Shown here piece after piece: positions 11,566-23,964 of a stretch of 64,000 nucleotides of DNA. The first letter of the stretch is position 1, and each line of letters begins with the position of its first letter. The notes below the pieces were generated by a model. It saw only the letters and a program-made list of their open reading frames with translations. It made no database searches and had not been told where the DNA came from. The position numbers and the translations under genes are program-made. This DNA comes from Voacanga thouarsii. Lineage: Eukaryota > Streptophyta > Magnoliopsida > Gentianales > Apocynaceae. The stretch is taken from NCBI GenBank assembly GCA_026120185.1, contig JANUWF010000008.1, forward strand, positions 1,984,001 through 2,048,000, in the 5' to 3' direction.

Positions 11566-13596
11566 GTAAGTTAATTTTTCCTTTTTTAATATTAAATTTT
11601 GAGTTATTATTATTTTATTTTTTATTTATTAAGAAGCTCTAACTTCTCCGACTGGAGTGAACGACTAGAGTGAACGAGCTGAGTTAGGAGTTGATGTATA
11701 AAAAGTGTATTGATGTTGGGGGTATGAATTTGAGAAGATTGGGAGTGATTTGATGGTGGGTTGATGTTGAATTATTGATTTAAAGTCAGAATTACAAACC
11801 GGAATTGCTGAATCTGTGGCTAGTTGCTTTCAGATCTGAAAATTTTTGTCAATAACTCTGTTATATTTTGATTCTACATTATTCTAACATGTTTCCAGGT
11901 TATTTTTCCGTTAGAATTAAGTTAAAACATTACTTGGTTGATTTTATTTGATTTTTCAAATGTAGCCTGTATAGTGAATCCCGAGATTTGTTTTTGCTGA
12001 AAGATTGGAACCCTAATTCAACCTCTTCCCTTTCAAATTTTTGTCTGAAAATTTTACTCACCTAACTAGGATGTCTAAGGAAGATTTTTCCACTGGAATT
12101 GCTCAATTTGGACCAGTATTTTGATCTCTGTGATTTTTCTAAAAATACTGCCAAAACATAGTATGGAAGTTACTGTAGCATTGATGTTAGTTTGAGCAAT
12201 TAATTATCCTACCAAAACAACTTAGATTGGCCTGAAATTTTTACAGTAGTTTGTATACATGTCTAAATTTCCCTCTGAAAAATTTAATGGTGTTTTGAGC
12301 TGTATTGGTATGTGATATTATTTTTACAAAATGCACTCTGTTTTGCCATGTTATCGATAAACTACTGCTTTGATCAAATTATAATTAAACTATGTTTTAG
12401 CTATATAAACCTTTCTAAATTGATTCGATTCCTTATAATGTCATAATAGGAAGGTTGTAACCTGATTAGTTTAGCAATCTTTTTGCTTGTATGACTATGA
12501 GAATTGTATCAAGTTGCCATACGATAACTACGCTTAGTTTAATGCTTAGTTTATGAGATATTATCTTGTGCACTTAAGTGTTCGATACAACTAGGTGAAT
12601 GTGCTAAGTGTAACTATATTCTAAATATCCATTATATGAGTTTGTATGATGTTAATTGAATGATTGATTGATCGGGAAATGGGTTAGAGTTAGTTATAAG
12701 CTTAGAACCACTTAAGGTTATGATCAATTGGAGGAATTAAGTTAATTTTGGAAATTTAATATAAGGAATTAATGACCCTTACAACCTCAACCTTACTGAA
12801 TTAATATGGTAGCCATGTGTGGTAAATGCTTCACATCCATTCTTTTGGTTGAGAGTACGTTTAGTTTAGAAAAGTGGATATTCATTTTGAGACACTCCAA
12901 AGTAGAAACATGGACACAAAATTTGAATTTGAGGGGGTATTACTTAGCTATTTAGGTTGCACTTACCTTCAGGTCCTCATGACATCTAGATGGATATGAC
13001 TTCTTTAGGCTTGAATACAGATTGAAGCTTAAATGAGCATAACACCAACACTTAACATATATGGTTTTTTGTTCCTTAGAGTTTTATTTTCTCGACTTCC
13101 TTGGAGACCTTTTGGATTGCCTACTTTACTGTACGCATTGCTGCAATTTTCTGCATTTTTTGTGTTCTTAATGGAATCTTGGGTGAAAACGGAATTACGT
13201 GACCTTACAAAAGGGTTGGGTAAGCTTAAATGGCTTGTGTTGTCTTAAAAACTAAGAAATCTTTTCCTCTAAGCTGACCAACCTTGCAGTCCATATTTTC
13301 TGGAAATGCTTCAATGAACATGTTATTTTGAGTGGTTTTAGACTAGACTTAGCACATACAACGATTCTATTTGCTTTGAGGATGTGGACAATCTTGAAAA
13401 CTTGTTGTTGATTAATTCTGAGAAAACTTTTAAGAAAACTCCTGTACAGTGCCATCAATGAAGTTTGTTACTGCTATATTTTAAGCTCATTTTAGTATTA
13501 AATCCAAATAAAAACTTGGATGAAATTTGGTTTTATTTAACCCCTTAAAGTGTTATAATGAATTGGGGTGCATTGTGAAGTTTTAAAATGCAAGAA
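11566..13596 (+). other. Intron 2 of the MKK6-like gene, 5' part; no gene seen
   Basis: AT-rich intronic sequence starting with the donor GTAAGT. I see no further exon, RNA gene or clear transposon. It is interrupted at 13600 by the CACTA element, and the pre-insertion sequence continues at 24354 (...GAAAAC joined to ACCTTAAAAACTAGC). Confidence 0.6.
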
Positions 13597-13599
13597 AAC
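13597..13599. repeat. CACTA target-site duplication AAC, left copy
   Basis: AAC precedes CACTACTAAAAATTG and recurs at 24351-24353 after the other terminus ...GCAGTG. Three-bp duplication is the rule for CACTA (En/Spm) elements. Confidence 0.88.
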
Positions 13600-14080
13600 C
13601 ACTACTAAAAATTGACGCAAATACGACGGCCATAAAATCGTCGTATTTGAGAAAATACCGCCATTTTTATTATAAACGACAGTCCAATGATAGTTTCTCG
13701 GCTGTCGTATATAACGCTGTCGTTTTTATCTAAAGATGGCCGAAAAACCGTTGTATTTAGTTAATACAACAGTTTAAATACGATAGTTAGGAAAAAACAT
13801 CACAATTACTCAGTCCGAACTGAGATTCTGCGAACTGTCGTATATGGTGAAAAACTATCACAATTACTCAGTAAATACGACAGTTTTGAACCGTCGCAAT
13901 TATTGATTAATTGCGACAGTTATTTGCGACGACCATAACTGTCGCAAATACTCAGTACTTGTGACGGTCTCCAACTGTCGCAATTAATCAGTAATTGCGA
14001 CTGTTAACTGCGATGGCTGTAACCGTCGCAAATACTTAGTAATTGCGACGTTAAGTAAATACGATGGTTTTGACCATCGT
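13600..14080 (-). repeat. CACTA 3' subterminal repeats
   Basis: Short motifs in both orientations (AAATACGACGG, CCGTCGCAATTA, AACTGTCGCAAATAC, TAATTGCGACAGTT) recur about every 25-45 bp and fold on each other. In En/Spm such motifs bind the TNPA protein. Two flavours alternate: CGTCGTATTT and TGTCGCAATTA. Confidence 0.85.
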
Positions 14081-14095
14081 TTTTATTTTTTCCCT

Positions 14096-14350
14096 CTTTT
14101 TTCATAATTTGTTTATTTGAGTAGCTACCACCTACAAATTAAACTTGACCAAGCCAAAATTTCAACGCAATTACAGCTAAAAAAAAAAAAAAAACTTATC
14201 AACAAAGTCAACATCAATCAAACTATAAATAAACCAAAATGAAACTAAAATATGTACAAGTAAAAGTAACAGTACATATAGAAAAAGTAAGAAATAAAAT
14301 GTATCAATCCCAAATACTATGCATACACAACAAGAGTAGAAAAAAATGAC
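14096..14350 (-). other. CACTA 3' untranslated stretch
   Basis: AT-rich sequence with an A-run near 14180 between the subterminal repeats and the TNPA stop codon. No further feature seen. Confidence 0.5.
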
Positions 14351-16210
14351 TTAATCATGCTCATCACCAATAGCATCATCATCAGGAGATTCAGATTGTC
14401 CATGGGGACGAGATGTAGAACCAACACCAGGAGATGCTGTAAAGGCAAATACACCTATGCCAGCTCTGTGAAATAGAGCTAATTCCATACGTGCTTCCAT
14501 CTCGACTTGCATAGCCTTCACACATGCCTCCATCTTGGCTTGCACAGCCTAGATACGTGTCTCAATCTGCACTCTGATAGCCTCCTTAACCTCTTTAGAA
14601 TAGTTGGATGACTATCTAACTATGGTTGGTGTTGGTCCCTTTCCCTGACATCTAACACGACCCCTCGTGTCAGGACCGAACATACGCTCAAAAATTCAAT
14701 TCTTGGCCTCCTCAGTGCGCTCAGAGTCAGGAAATTCCTGCCACTCTGACTTTAATCGGTCCTACAAAATTAAGAAATAACATACATATTAAGTTAATAT
14801 ATTCATTTTGTCATATTTTAACAATTCAGTAAAGCAAAGCATAAAAAATGACCTACAATCATATCAGCAGTCAAACCATCAACCTGCCAACTATACCACA
14901 TCCATGTAGCAAGAAACATATCATACTGTGATGTTAGCTAGCCTTGTGAGGCCTTCTGCAAACATGAACAGTTAATTAGATAATATTTATAAAAATAAGA
15001 ATTTTTTACAATGTACTAATAAAAATAAAATAATGGCATATACGATAATCTAAATACCTGATCAAGTATTACAGAATGTGGCATCCTCCCCGTGGCTTGT
15101 GAATATGTAATATATGATCTATTCTGACTGTTTTGCACAACCTCCGCCTATGAATTAACAACGTAGTTAATATGTAACAAAAACATACCATAACCATCTT
15201 ATATACGTAAACAACTTCACAATATAAAAAGTCTAATAGAGTTAATTATATGACCTGCACATCCTCTAAACACTAATAATCAACTAACATCCTCCACTGA
15301 TTTTCGTCAACCCTTCTATCTCCACAAGTAATAGGCTCTGTGGTATGCTGGAAAGTAATATAGTATCTATGCTTGAGCTTGGATTTGTAATCTGTCCAAG
15401 ATGCACAAAGCATCTTCATTGTAACAGTATGTCCCTTAGGTGATATAGTTGTGTTGTCCTTACACGTATTAAACAAATAAGTGATTAGACAAAATAAAAA
15501 TTGTTAACAAATTTAACTTTTAATTGGGGAGCCTTTAGCCAAAGTTAGTAAGAAATTTATTTACCTGTATTTCTTCCACACAGAATCCTACATTCTTTGA
15601 GGTACAGAATGCTAATCCTTACAATTTAAAGGAAGTCTATTGCCCATTCGTGCAAAACAACCAACTATGAAACTGAAGCAAGAAGCATCCACCCTTATAA
15701 TAAGTCCTCCGTGCTGGTTAACTCCAACCTTGTACTTCCTGAAGCTTGGTTCAGCCCACTAGCGGGGTAATTTTCCATCCCCCCAATTAGCTCTAGATGA
15801 AGAACCTAGAAATAACAATTTAAATAGTTACCAAATACTGATATATAAAAATTAATCAACAGTATTTATGTATAGGATTAAAAAAAATAATAAATTAACA
15901 CAAACTTGAGGCGTTAGGTCCTGAAGAAGTAGGTGATGTAGTCGGAGCAATACCAAAAGTAACTGTAGATGGGGTTCTACTAGGACCTACACTAGAAGTA
16001 GCTGCCGGTCCTGTGGTATTAGGACCTGCACCAGAAGTAGCTGCAGGTCCTGTTGTATTAGGACCGACACTAGAAGTAGCTGCAACTACTGTGCTACTAG
16101 ATCTTCACATCTCTTATGCCTGTGAAGAACTAGCTCCTGACCTCGACATTGCTATAGCATCTTGCATCGATGCAAGCCGAAGTCATTTGTTCACCATCTG
16201 CAAAGTGCAA
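14351..16210 (-). pseudogene. TNPA-like regulatory transposase of the CACTA element (Ptta/En/Spm, Transposase_24 type)
   Basis: Read on the - strand, separated exon-like blocks give an N-terminal segment with a 13-residue repeat (GPNTTGPAATSSV-like, 39-bp period at 15994-16110), then WGDGKLPR, the block GGLIIRVDASCF at about 15700, KLKHRYYITFQHTTEPITCG at about 15380, RSYITYSQATGRMPHSV at about 15100, SEWQEFPDSERTEEAKN at about 14740 and a C-terminal helix-rich tail ending GDEHD at 14351. This order matches plant Transposase_24 proteins, whose family role is binding the subterminal repeats and helping TNP2 excise the element. Some gaps between blocks look like introns; an in-frame stop after SERTEEAKN and others show decay. 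Exact exon joints are not resolved. Confidence 0.75.
15990..16115 (-). repeat. 39-bp coding minisatellite in TNPA
   Basis: AGAAGTAGCTGC recurs at 15994, 16033 and 16072, giving three 39-bp units that encode 13 residues each (GPNTTGPA-ATSSV type). The frame is kept through all three. Confidence 0.8.
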
Positions 16211-16930
16211 AGAATAAGCATGACATTAATAATTATAGATAAATTCATGGACTTATTCAAATTATAAAAAAATGTAGAAACATAAATTTAATCAAATAAA
16301 TATGTATCAAACACTTGATAAATATATAAAATACATTTAAGTCGCTACTTTTGTCCTTTTACCAGCTAAATCCACTTCCTCCCCAGAAATATCATCCCTA
16401 GCCCATATGGTATCTACTTCGCGTAAAACAAGACGAGAATCTAATTGTTGTGCCGGAAACGTTTCTATGTCATGGTCCCTTAAGTACACGTCGAAGTTAT
16501 CTCTTCTCATCATTGACATTACCACATGCTAGTCTCTCTCTTTAGGACAACGAGAATACCAAACTTGCTCTGCTTGATTTGCTAGTATGAATGGCTCATC
16601 AATCTCTTTACTTTTTCGATACAACAAATAGTCAAGATTCAACAAAGTGAACTTGAGGTCGTTAACTTTGACACCCCGATGCACATCGACTTAATCACAT
16701 TTAAATAACAAAAATTTCAACTGATTACAGTATCGGATCCCAATGATATTAGTAAGCACCATATAGTAGTTGACACCACCCACTATGGGATTCTTATCTC
16801 GTGGGCTAGCGTAGCTTGTAGTGTCAGCTCTACATATAACACTAAAATTCTTAGTTGACTTATTAGCCTCGTAGGTTATTGAATGAAATCGAAACCCATT
16901 CACGTTGCATGCATTATAACGCTTTCCTTG

Positions 16931-16938
16931 ATTGAAAG
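16931..16938. repeat. hAT target-site duplication ATTGAAAG, left copy
   Basis: ATTGAAAG directly precedes the TIR TAGGGGTGGCAAT and is repeated without mismatch at 18157-18164. Eight-bp duplications are characteristic of hAT transposases. Confidence 0.95.
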
Positions 16939-18156
16939 TAGGGGTGGCAATCGTGTCGTGTTCGGGTTGGCGGGTCGTGTCAACTTAAGATAATTACACT
17001 TGACAGGCCAACCCGAACACGACCCGATTAATAAACGTGTCGTGTCGTGTCAACCCATTTATTTTCGTGTCGTGTTCGTGTTATAAAACGGGTTGACACG
17101 ACATGACATAATTAGATACAAAAATTAAATAAATAATTACTAAATTCGTCAACCCGAATACCTACTAAACCTGCCAATCTGTGCACCATTACACAAAAAA
17201 TTTGAAAAAATCAAATCAAATTATATAAAATTAAAAAACTAATAAAATAGTCCGTAAAGTTATAAATAACATAAAATAACAAACCATCCTAATAAATATT
17301 TAGAGATCATAATAAATTCATAAGATTTAATCTTAAAAATCTAAACAAATGTAATTTTGCAATAAAATTGGATTATTCAAGAAATTATTTTCTCTAGATA
17401 TTTAGAACAACAATTTTGTCGTATCATGCCAGGAATTTTAAAGAGCAAATGGAGAGCAAAAAACGAGCACGAAAGGAAGGTTTGTCCTTGTAGGGTATAA
17501 TTCAAATTGTCTTTGTCCCAATGTCAGAAATAACATAGTATACAAATTGGTCAATCGATACTGAGTGAACCTTATCCTCTGGTAAATGCACCACACGAGC
17601 TTCTTTTCATTCTATATTCGATTCGGCCTGTAGGCATATTACATACGTTATTTCCTAAAAGTCTAACCTTCCCCTTTAAACTTGCGTAAGGTCGTTGCTT
17701 ACTAACTCGTACTAATATTATTATAGACACTAAATAATAATTAATTAAGAATGATTCATTTACTATATATTAAGCAAATAACCACATTAACATCATTTAT
17801 TTTCTTTAAGATGTCTCATATAATTAAACAAAATAGACACACAAATAATTTAATTAATTTATATAATAAAATTTAATTCAATTAATTCATGTAAAAAATT
17901 AAATTATCTAATTTTCTATAGTAAAATTTGTAGGGTATTACAAAAAGTATTAAATATAAATATTAAAAAAAGTTAAACGGGTTCGCGGGTTGAAACGGGT
18001 TAAAACAGGGTTGAACCCGTTATGACCTGGTACACGTTTAAAGTTAAACGGGTCGACCTGTTTCGACCCGAACCCGCGAAACCCCAACCCTAACCCGCTA
18101 TAACCGTGTCGTGTTCGTGTCGTGTTGGCGTGTCGTGTTCAATATTGCCGCTCCTA
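16939..18156. mobile_element. Non-autonomous hAT transposon, 1218 bp
   Basis: The terminal inverted repeats are TAGGGGTGGCAAT on the left and, on the - strand, TAGGAGCGGCAAT on the right (11 of 13 match). Perfect 8-bp duplications (ATTGAAAG) flank it. Next to each end lie dense GTGTCGTGTTCG/CGGGTTGACACGAC motifs in both orientations, a subterminal arrangement common in plant hAT elements. The middle is AT-rich and encodes no transposase, so movement needed an enzyme supplied in trans. Removing it and one duplication rejoins the TNP2 frame (ASGPFN then QGKRYNACN), showing that it landed in coding sequence. Confidence 0.92.
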
Positions 18157-18164
18157 ATTGAAAG
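18157..18164. repeat. hAT target-site duplication ATTGAAAG, right copy
   Basis: Exact match to 16931-16938, directly after the right TIR. Confidence 0.95.
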
Positions 18165-21100
18165 GACCACTAGCAAGCTTTCTAATTTCAATAGGAATAT
18201 TAGGACATTCTTTATTGCCTTCAACCTATATGAAGCACAAGAACAATAATAATATAAGTTCCATCAACTTAATATGTTTAAAATAATTATTAGCAATACA
18301 AGTGTGGAAGCATAACTTACATAATGTTTAAGCCAAGTGTGAAACGTTTGAAAGTGAATACGTTGTTTGTCATGTAACCGAACTCTCGGATGCTCTCTAT
18401 TTATAACAGACATATGAAGGTTATATATGTCACACGTGGGGATTTAGTATGAATATATATATACATAAATGCATAAAATTATATATAAGCAATTCAAAAG
18501 AAAACTGACTCTTTATATGGATTAAGGATGTTGGAGTTGGCTAGAACCCACCAATGTACTTACATTAAGGTAGTACGCTCAAATATTACATTAGTTCCCT
18601 TTCCAGTTGGTTTACCCATCTCATGTCATCACCAATGTATCTCGGGGGCCTATCCTCTTTGCTCTCAACATTATCTAGATATCTTGACACAAATGTCATA
18701 CATTCCTCCATTAAATACCTGTTGGCAATCGAACCCTCCAGTTGAGCATGATTACGTACATAACACTTTAGTGTTTTTAAGTACTTTTCAACCGGAAACA
18801 TTCATCGACATTGTATTAGGCCAGCTAACAATGCATCCTCTGCCAAATATTTCAGAAAATGTTTCATTATGTCAAAGAAACTTGGGATGAATGTCTTTTC
18901 AAGGAGACATAGTGTAATCGCAAATCGGTCTTGAAGCTGCTCAAGATGTCTCTCTTTGTTAACCTTCGAGCACAACTATCTAAAACATGAAGCAATCTCA
19001 ATCAATAATTGTACAACATTCCTTGGCAAAGTTGTGCAGGCAGCCAATGGGATTAAATGTTAGAGTAAGATGTGAGAATCATGACTTTTCAAACCTCCCA
19101 AAGTCTTTCTTCTCATGTTTACCCGTTGAAAAATATCAAAACAGTAGCCATTGGGAATTCTCAATTCTTTCAAAACTATCAAGAAGATTTCAACTTCAGA
19201 CTTACTTATTGTGTAAGGAGCTGGTGGCAAATTGTATCCAGTTCTAGAGGGCTTTAAAATGGGGGTGTAGAGACTTTCTAATATTCATGATTAGCAAGTC
19301 TTGACAAGCTTTCATGTTATCTTTCAAAGAACTACTATCACCTATTATTGTATATAATAAATTGTCAAAAAATTTTCTCTATGTGCATCGGGTTAAGATT
19401 GTACCTCATCAAATTGCTCTCCCAATATGGCAACTCCCAAAATATACTTTTCTTTTTCCAATTGAACGAATTTATGCCAAACTTTCATTGATAGTTAGGT
19501 TGGATCCTGATTTTGACATCATCTACTTCATATTCTGTTAATCAACCCCCAAGTTGTGTCAATATTTCAGTCCTCGTGCATTTTATTGGTGCTTGTCGTG
19601 TTTTCATTCCACCATAGAAAGAGACTTTATCCCTACAGAGCTTATGTGACTGGTCAAGAAATCTACGATGGTGTAAGAAGTAATATTTACCCCCGTTAGA
19701 CAAGCGGTAAGCTAAGTAATTGACACTGCGAATCAGACAAGCTCTTTCGATGTGAACACTATAACCAAACAGATTGCCAAATGCAGGAAAATCACTTATA
19801 GTCCACATAACAGCTGCACACAAACGAAACATCTCTTTTGCTTCTGCATCATATGTCATCACTCCGTCACACCATAATTCTTTCAACTCCTCGATCAATG
19901 GTTGTATAAAAACATCAATCTTGTTCCCTGAACTTTTGGAGCCATCAATAAGCGTTGACAATATAAAATACGGTTGCTTCATGCATAGCCAAAGTGGCAA
20001 ATTATACGGTATTAAGACAACAAGCCAAGTACTATGTGGCATGTGCATATTTGAAAATGGACTAAATCCATCTGAGGCCAAACCGAGCCTTACATTCTGA
20101 CGATCGCCTACAAATTCTAGATGCAATCATCAAACTTTTTCCAAGCCCTTAAATCAACTGGGTGCCTATAAACTCCATCTTTCACACGACCTTCTTAGTG
20201 CCACCTCATAAGAGAAGCAATTTTGCAAGACATGAATAATTGTTTCAACTTTGGAGTTAACAGAAAATACCTAACACGCTTACATGCAACAGTACTCCCT
20301 CTTTTTTTGTACCTCAGAGCGTTACACACCCTACAATGAATAATTACCTCATTTTCCCCCCTGTATATCATACAATTGTTTGGGCAAGTATCTCATACTT
20401 TACATTCTATTCCTAACACATTCGCAATCTTACTAGCCTTATAGTAATTTTTAGCAATCTTCACGTCCATCTCACTGAAAGCATCTGTTAGAAGCTCAAG
20501 TAACATGTCAACGGACTTATTCGACCACCCATTGAGTAATTTCAAGTGTAATAATCTCATGATGAATGACAAAGAAATAAATTTGGTGCAACTCAGATAC
20601 AACGCCACATTCGCCTCTTCTAATAGTTTAAGTATCTCTCTGGCTCTTCATTTGCATTCTGGGGCTCATTTATCCGAGTAGCATATTGAACCATCCCAAC
20701 CATATCATCCCCTTGTACGTTGTCTAGTGAAGAAATACTAATATTTGTACTGCTAGAAGATGCGTATGTTTCCCTATGAGCGCTCCATTTTTTGTACCAA
20801 CGCATAAAACCCCACATTTGACAATGTTGCTTGATTTCTATTGCACTATAAAAGTACCTATTCTGACACTTCATACATGGACAATAAATTTTAGCTCCAT
20901 TATATTTGTCTCTGAATGCAAATTCTATAAAAGTATCTAAACCCTTATTATATTCGTCACCTAAACGGTCCTCTAAGTCAATCCATGATCGGTCCGTTCC
21001 TTTATTTCTATAACAATAATTGAAAATGCAATTAGATAGCAAGATGTGTAAGAGAATTATTTGTAAAATTTTTGACAATATAGTATTAGTAAAGTGAACA

Positions 21101-23346
21101 CCCTATTTAGATATATTAATTGTGAAACAGAATTCATAGTATATAATTCCCATCTTTAATGTGTGTGTGCGAATATAATCTAATTCCTTTTTCAAGAAAA
21201 AAAATTCGACAAAGTCTCCCCTAAAAAATGGACTTTTTATAGGCACTGAGGCCACTTCAAAACATAAAAAAGCAAATCCAAAATACCAACAATATAATAA
21301 AGCCAAGCAAAACCATATAACAAAGTAATAAAGTATCAACGAACATAACTTGAAGCACTAACTAGATTTGTAGAAAGTTTAGGGACGAAACCAAGTCTAG
21401 TTAACCAAATATTAGAATATTATAAAAGTATGTGATAATAATACATAATTAGTTTTAAGCCATATGTGCCTGCCTCCCCTCCCATATGCTTGGATAATCT
21501 AGATTTGTGCTTTAATAACTCATTACTAATAATATCTTCACTTAATAATCAACTAATAATTTGTACATTACTTTCAGCAAAACTAAAATTTGGATTGCAT
21601 TTTCTCCTCTTTTTCATATTAGTTTCAATTGCATTTTCTTCTTTTCTTGAAATCTGGATTCTGCATTTATGTGCCCCCCCCCCCCCCAAAAAAAAAAAAA
21701 AAAAAAAGCTTTATATGTGCTTCTTCTGCAATCAAGTTTCTAACTTAGGAGTACAAACTATAGATGTAACTCTCCAGACAAACACCAACACAAGATAAAT
21801 AAATAAATAATTTCCATTCATATGAAAATTAATTTTTTTTTTTAAATTTTTCTATCCACTGGAAAGGTAAGGGAGGAATTTGGAAAATATCATTACTTAA
21901 CATGGATGAACAATACAAAGACAAAACTACTACTAGATAACCAGAAAATACTGACAAGTAAAAATAATATTTGTTTATAATTATTCCAAAAGGTCATGGA
22001 CAGTCTTGTTTCACACCAGAACCAGAAAATGCACCAGAAACATAATTATCAACTATAAACAAGCACGTATCAACAAATCTACAAAGCCACAACCAACAAT
22101 AATGGAGATGTTGTAGAAAATGCCAACCAACTAATTGCAAAGAGCAAATATATAGGTTCCAACTTTGAGAGAAGCAATTGTTACACTTACAAGCAAAACT
22201 TAAAAAATTCTACCACATTGTAGAGATTTTTAAAATATAAAACATCACATAACACCAGTAGATAATCAAGTCAAATATATAGTTTCATGTTTATATTATC
22301 CTAATAACTAGCGAATTTTGAAAAACATTATTATATTAAATTATTGATAGTTTGGGGCACGAAGCATTCCATTATCATTAAGCTCACTACTCTAACAAAG
22401 ACAATGCTTCAAATTATTGATGACTATTCCAAGCAATTTTAAGCTATCTCTCGAGAGAAGTAATATTAGGAGCAAACATAGAACCACCATACAAGGTCTC
22501 CTTTGCTCTAGTCTTTGTTTAAGCCCATATGAACTAAGCATCTCAATTTCAATATATCATACCATCCACATAACTATATAATATGCTAGCACAATTTTCA
22601 GGTTCTAGTTCCAAACATTTTCTCAATAAAGCCATCAAACTATCCTCAATGTAATATAAGTTCTCCTTAATATGCAAACTGATTAAAAGAAGAACAAGTT
22701 TTTCATCAACATCAGTTCCTATAAAAGCATTAGTTTCACTATCAGCCCTTAATGTATTGCACTCTGGCTTTTCTATAGTATTGGACTACCATTTTACCCT
22801 TACTAATCAAGTTACATATACAAAACAATTTTTTTCCCTTAAACGAAACTACCACGAAAGTGACCAGAATGACCAAAATGCTAGAACAAAAATGAATTAG
22901 GGGCCAAAAAAATGTTAAAAACATTAATCATTGATGATGATAACCTCCAAGCCAGCAAATATGTTTTTAAAAATTTAGAAGAATTCACTATTGAGGAACC
23001 TGCCATCTTAACCTCCAATAGAACTAGGAAAAACACAAATTGAAGTTTCAAGTTACAATGAGGTCAACACGAAGCAGTGACTTCTAAAGATTTCAGATCT
23101 TTGCGAGATAAGTTGAAGCCTCTAATAGAGCAATGCACTACAGGTATAAACTTCAAAACCAATTCAGATCTGGGCAAAGAAAATACTGACCTAGGCCAGA
23201 GTAATTCAGGTGCAAAAGAGGGCGTCGGAGCACCGGAGAAGAAAGACCCACGAAAGAGTCGGAGCACCAAAGAACAGCTAACAACCAGTTGGAGAGCATT
23301 TAGTTACAATCTTAATAAATTTTTTAAAAATAGATTTTAATTTGGG

Positions 23347-23348
<2 letters not shown>

Positions 23349-23382
<34 letters not shown>
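23349..23382. repeat. (TA)n microsatellite
   Basis: A perfect TA run inside the CACTA 5' region. Confidence 0.97.
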
Positions 23383-23386
<4 letters not shown>

Positions 23387-23501
23387 CTAATGTGACAAAT
23401 AAAATTACATAAAATTTTACTTTTACAATAATAAGGATATGCTATACTGCATATAAACACATAGAATGTATATGTATGAATAAATATAATAATTAAGATA
23501 A

Positions 23502-23502
23502 C

Positions 23503-23588
<86 letters not shown>
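23502..23588. repeat. Compound (AT)n(GT)n microsatellite
   Basis: An AT run to about 23528, then an uninterrupted GT run of about 30 units to 23588. It is the longest simple repeat in the window; the His-Thr open frame on the - strand is an artefact of it. Confidence 0.97.
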
Positions 23589-23591
<3 letters not shown>

Positions 23592-23814
23592 TAGATATGC
23601 ACACACCCATATATGTATGTTTGTAATTAAAACTTTATATATTATGTAACATATTAATCTAATACTCACTAATTAATAAGGATATGTGATACTGCATATA
23701 AACACACACACACATACACACACACATGCACAAACATATATACAATAGAATAGCTAATAAAAAGAAATTCAAACTTAATACAGATATATGAAAACTTAAT
23801 ATGTAAACAAAAAT

Positions 23815-23945
23815 TTATTTGAAAAATCAATGATCCAACCATTAGATATATTTATAAAGTTAAAACAAGTTTATATATTTGTTAAAATCATTACCAAAAG
23901 TATTGTGACTAAATTTGAAAATAATCAAATAAAATTCAAACTAGT
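23815..23945 (-). repeat. Isolated copy of the ~152-bp satellite unit within the CACTA element
   Basis: On the - strand this reads GATTATTTTCAAATTTAGTC, CACAATACTTTT, GATTTTAACAAAT and then CTAATGGTTGGATCATTGAT. These are the landmarks of the 2961-10260 array in the same order, with about 26 extra AT-rich bases before CTAATGG. It lies next to TA/TG runs, as units of the array do. Confidence 0.7.
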
Positions 23946-23964
23946 TTTGATTGATTTTGTTATA

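Larger units (their letters stand above)
16337..21078 (-). pseudogene. TNP2-type transposase of the CACTA element, interrupted by a hAT insertion
   Basis: Domains in order on the - strand: a transposase-associated domain at 21000-20740 (RSWIDLEDRLGDEYNKGL, then CPCMKCQNRYF); a linker with KLLNGWSNKSVDMLLELL near 20530; the continuation CPNNCMIYRGENEVIIHC; the Transposase_21 core at 20126-19542 (RLGLASDGFSPF, PYNLPLWLCMKQPYF, IDVFIQPLIEELKELW); a DUF4218-type block at 18801-18586 (FPVEKYLKTLKCYVRNHAQL); a DUF4216-type block at 16903-16691 (MNGFRFHSITYEAN, YYMVLTNIIGIRY); and a C-terminal tail to 16337. This is the catalytic transposase of En/Spm elements. It is dead: stops split it at several points (for example between 20608 and 20126 and throughout 19540-18810), and a 1218-bp hAT separates the DUF4218 and DUF4216 blocks. 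Confidence 0.88.
21100..23964 (-). other. CACTA 5' non-coding region
   Basis: This lies upstream of TNP2 on the - strand. It is AT-rich with a C-run/A-run at 21673-21708. A more GC-balanced block at 23060-23300 contains an 87-codon + strand frame of no recognisable family; on the - strand the same block looks like a 5' leader exon for the transposase transcript (CT-rich, close to the terminus). I see no other gene. Confidence 0.45.

Noticed and set aside
13033..13248. 71-residue + strand frame in intron 2 as a possible MKK6 exon
   Set aside because: No kinase motif, no splice-site pairing in frame with exon 2, and AT-rich intronic composition.
21673..21708. C-run followed by an A-run as an element end or poly(A) tail of a retroposed gene
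   Set aside because: No adjacent gene-like sequence or target-site duplication was found; it looks like a simple homopolymer inside the CACTA 5' region.
23347..23610. His-Thr-rich 87-residue frame on the - strand
   Set aside because: It is a translation of the (GT)n and (TA)n microsatellite.
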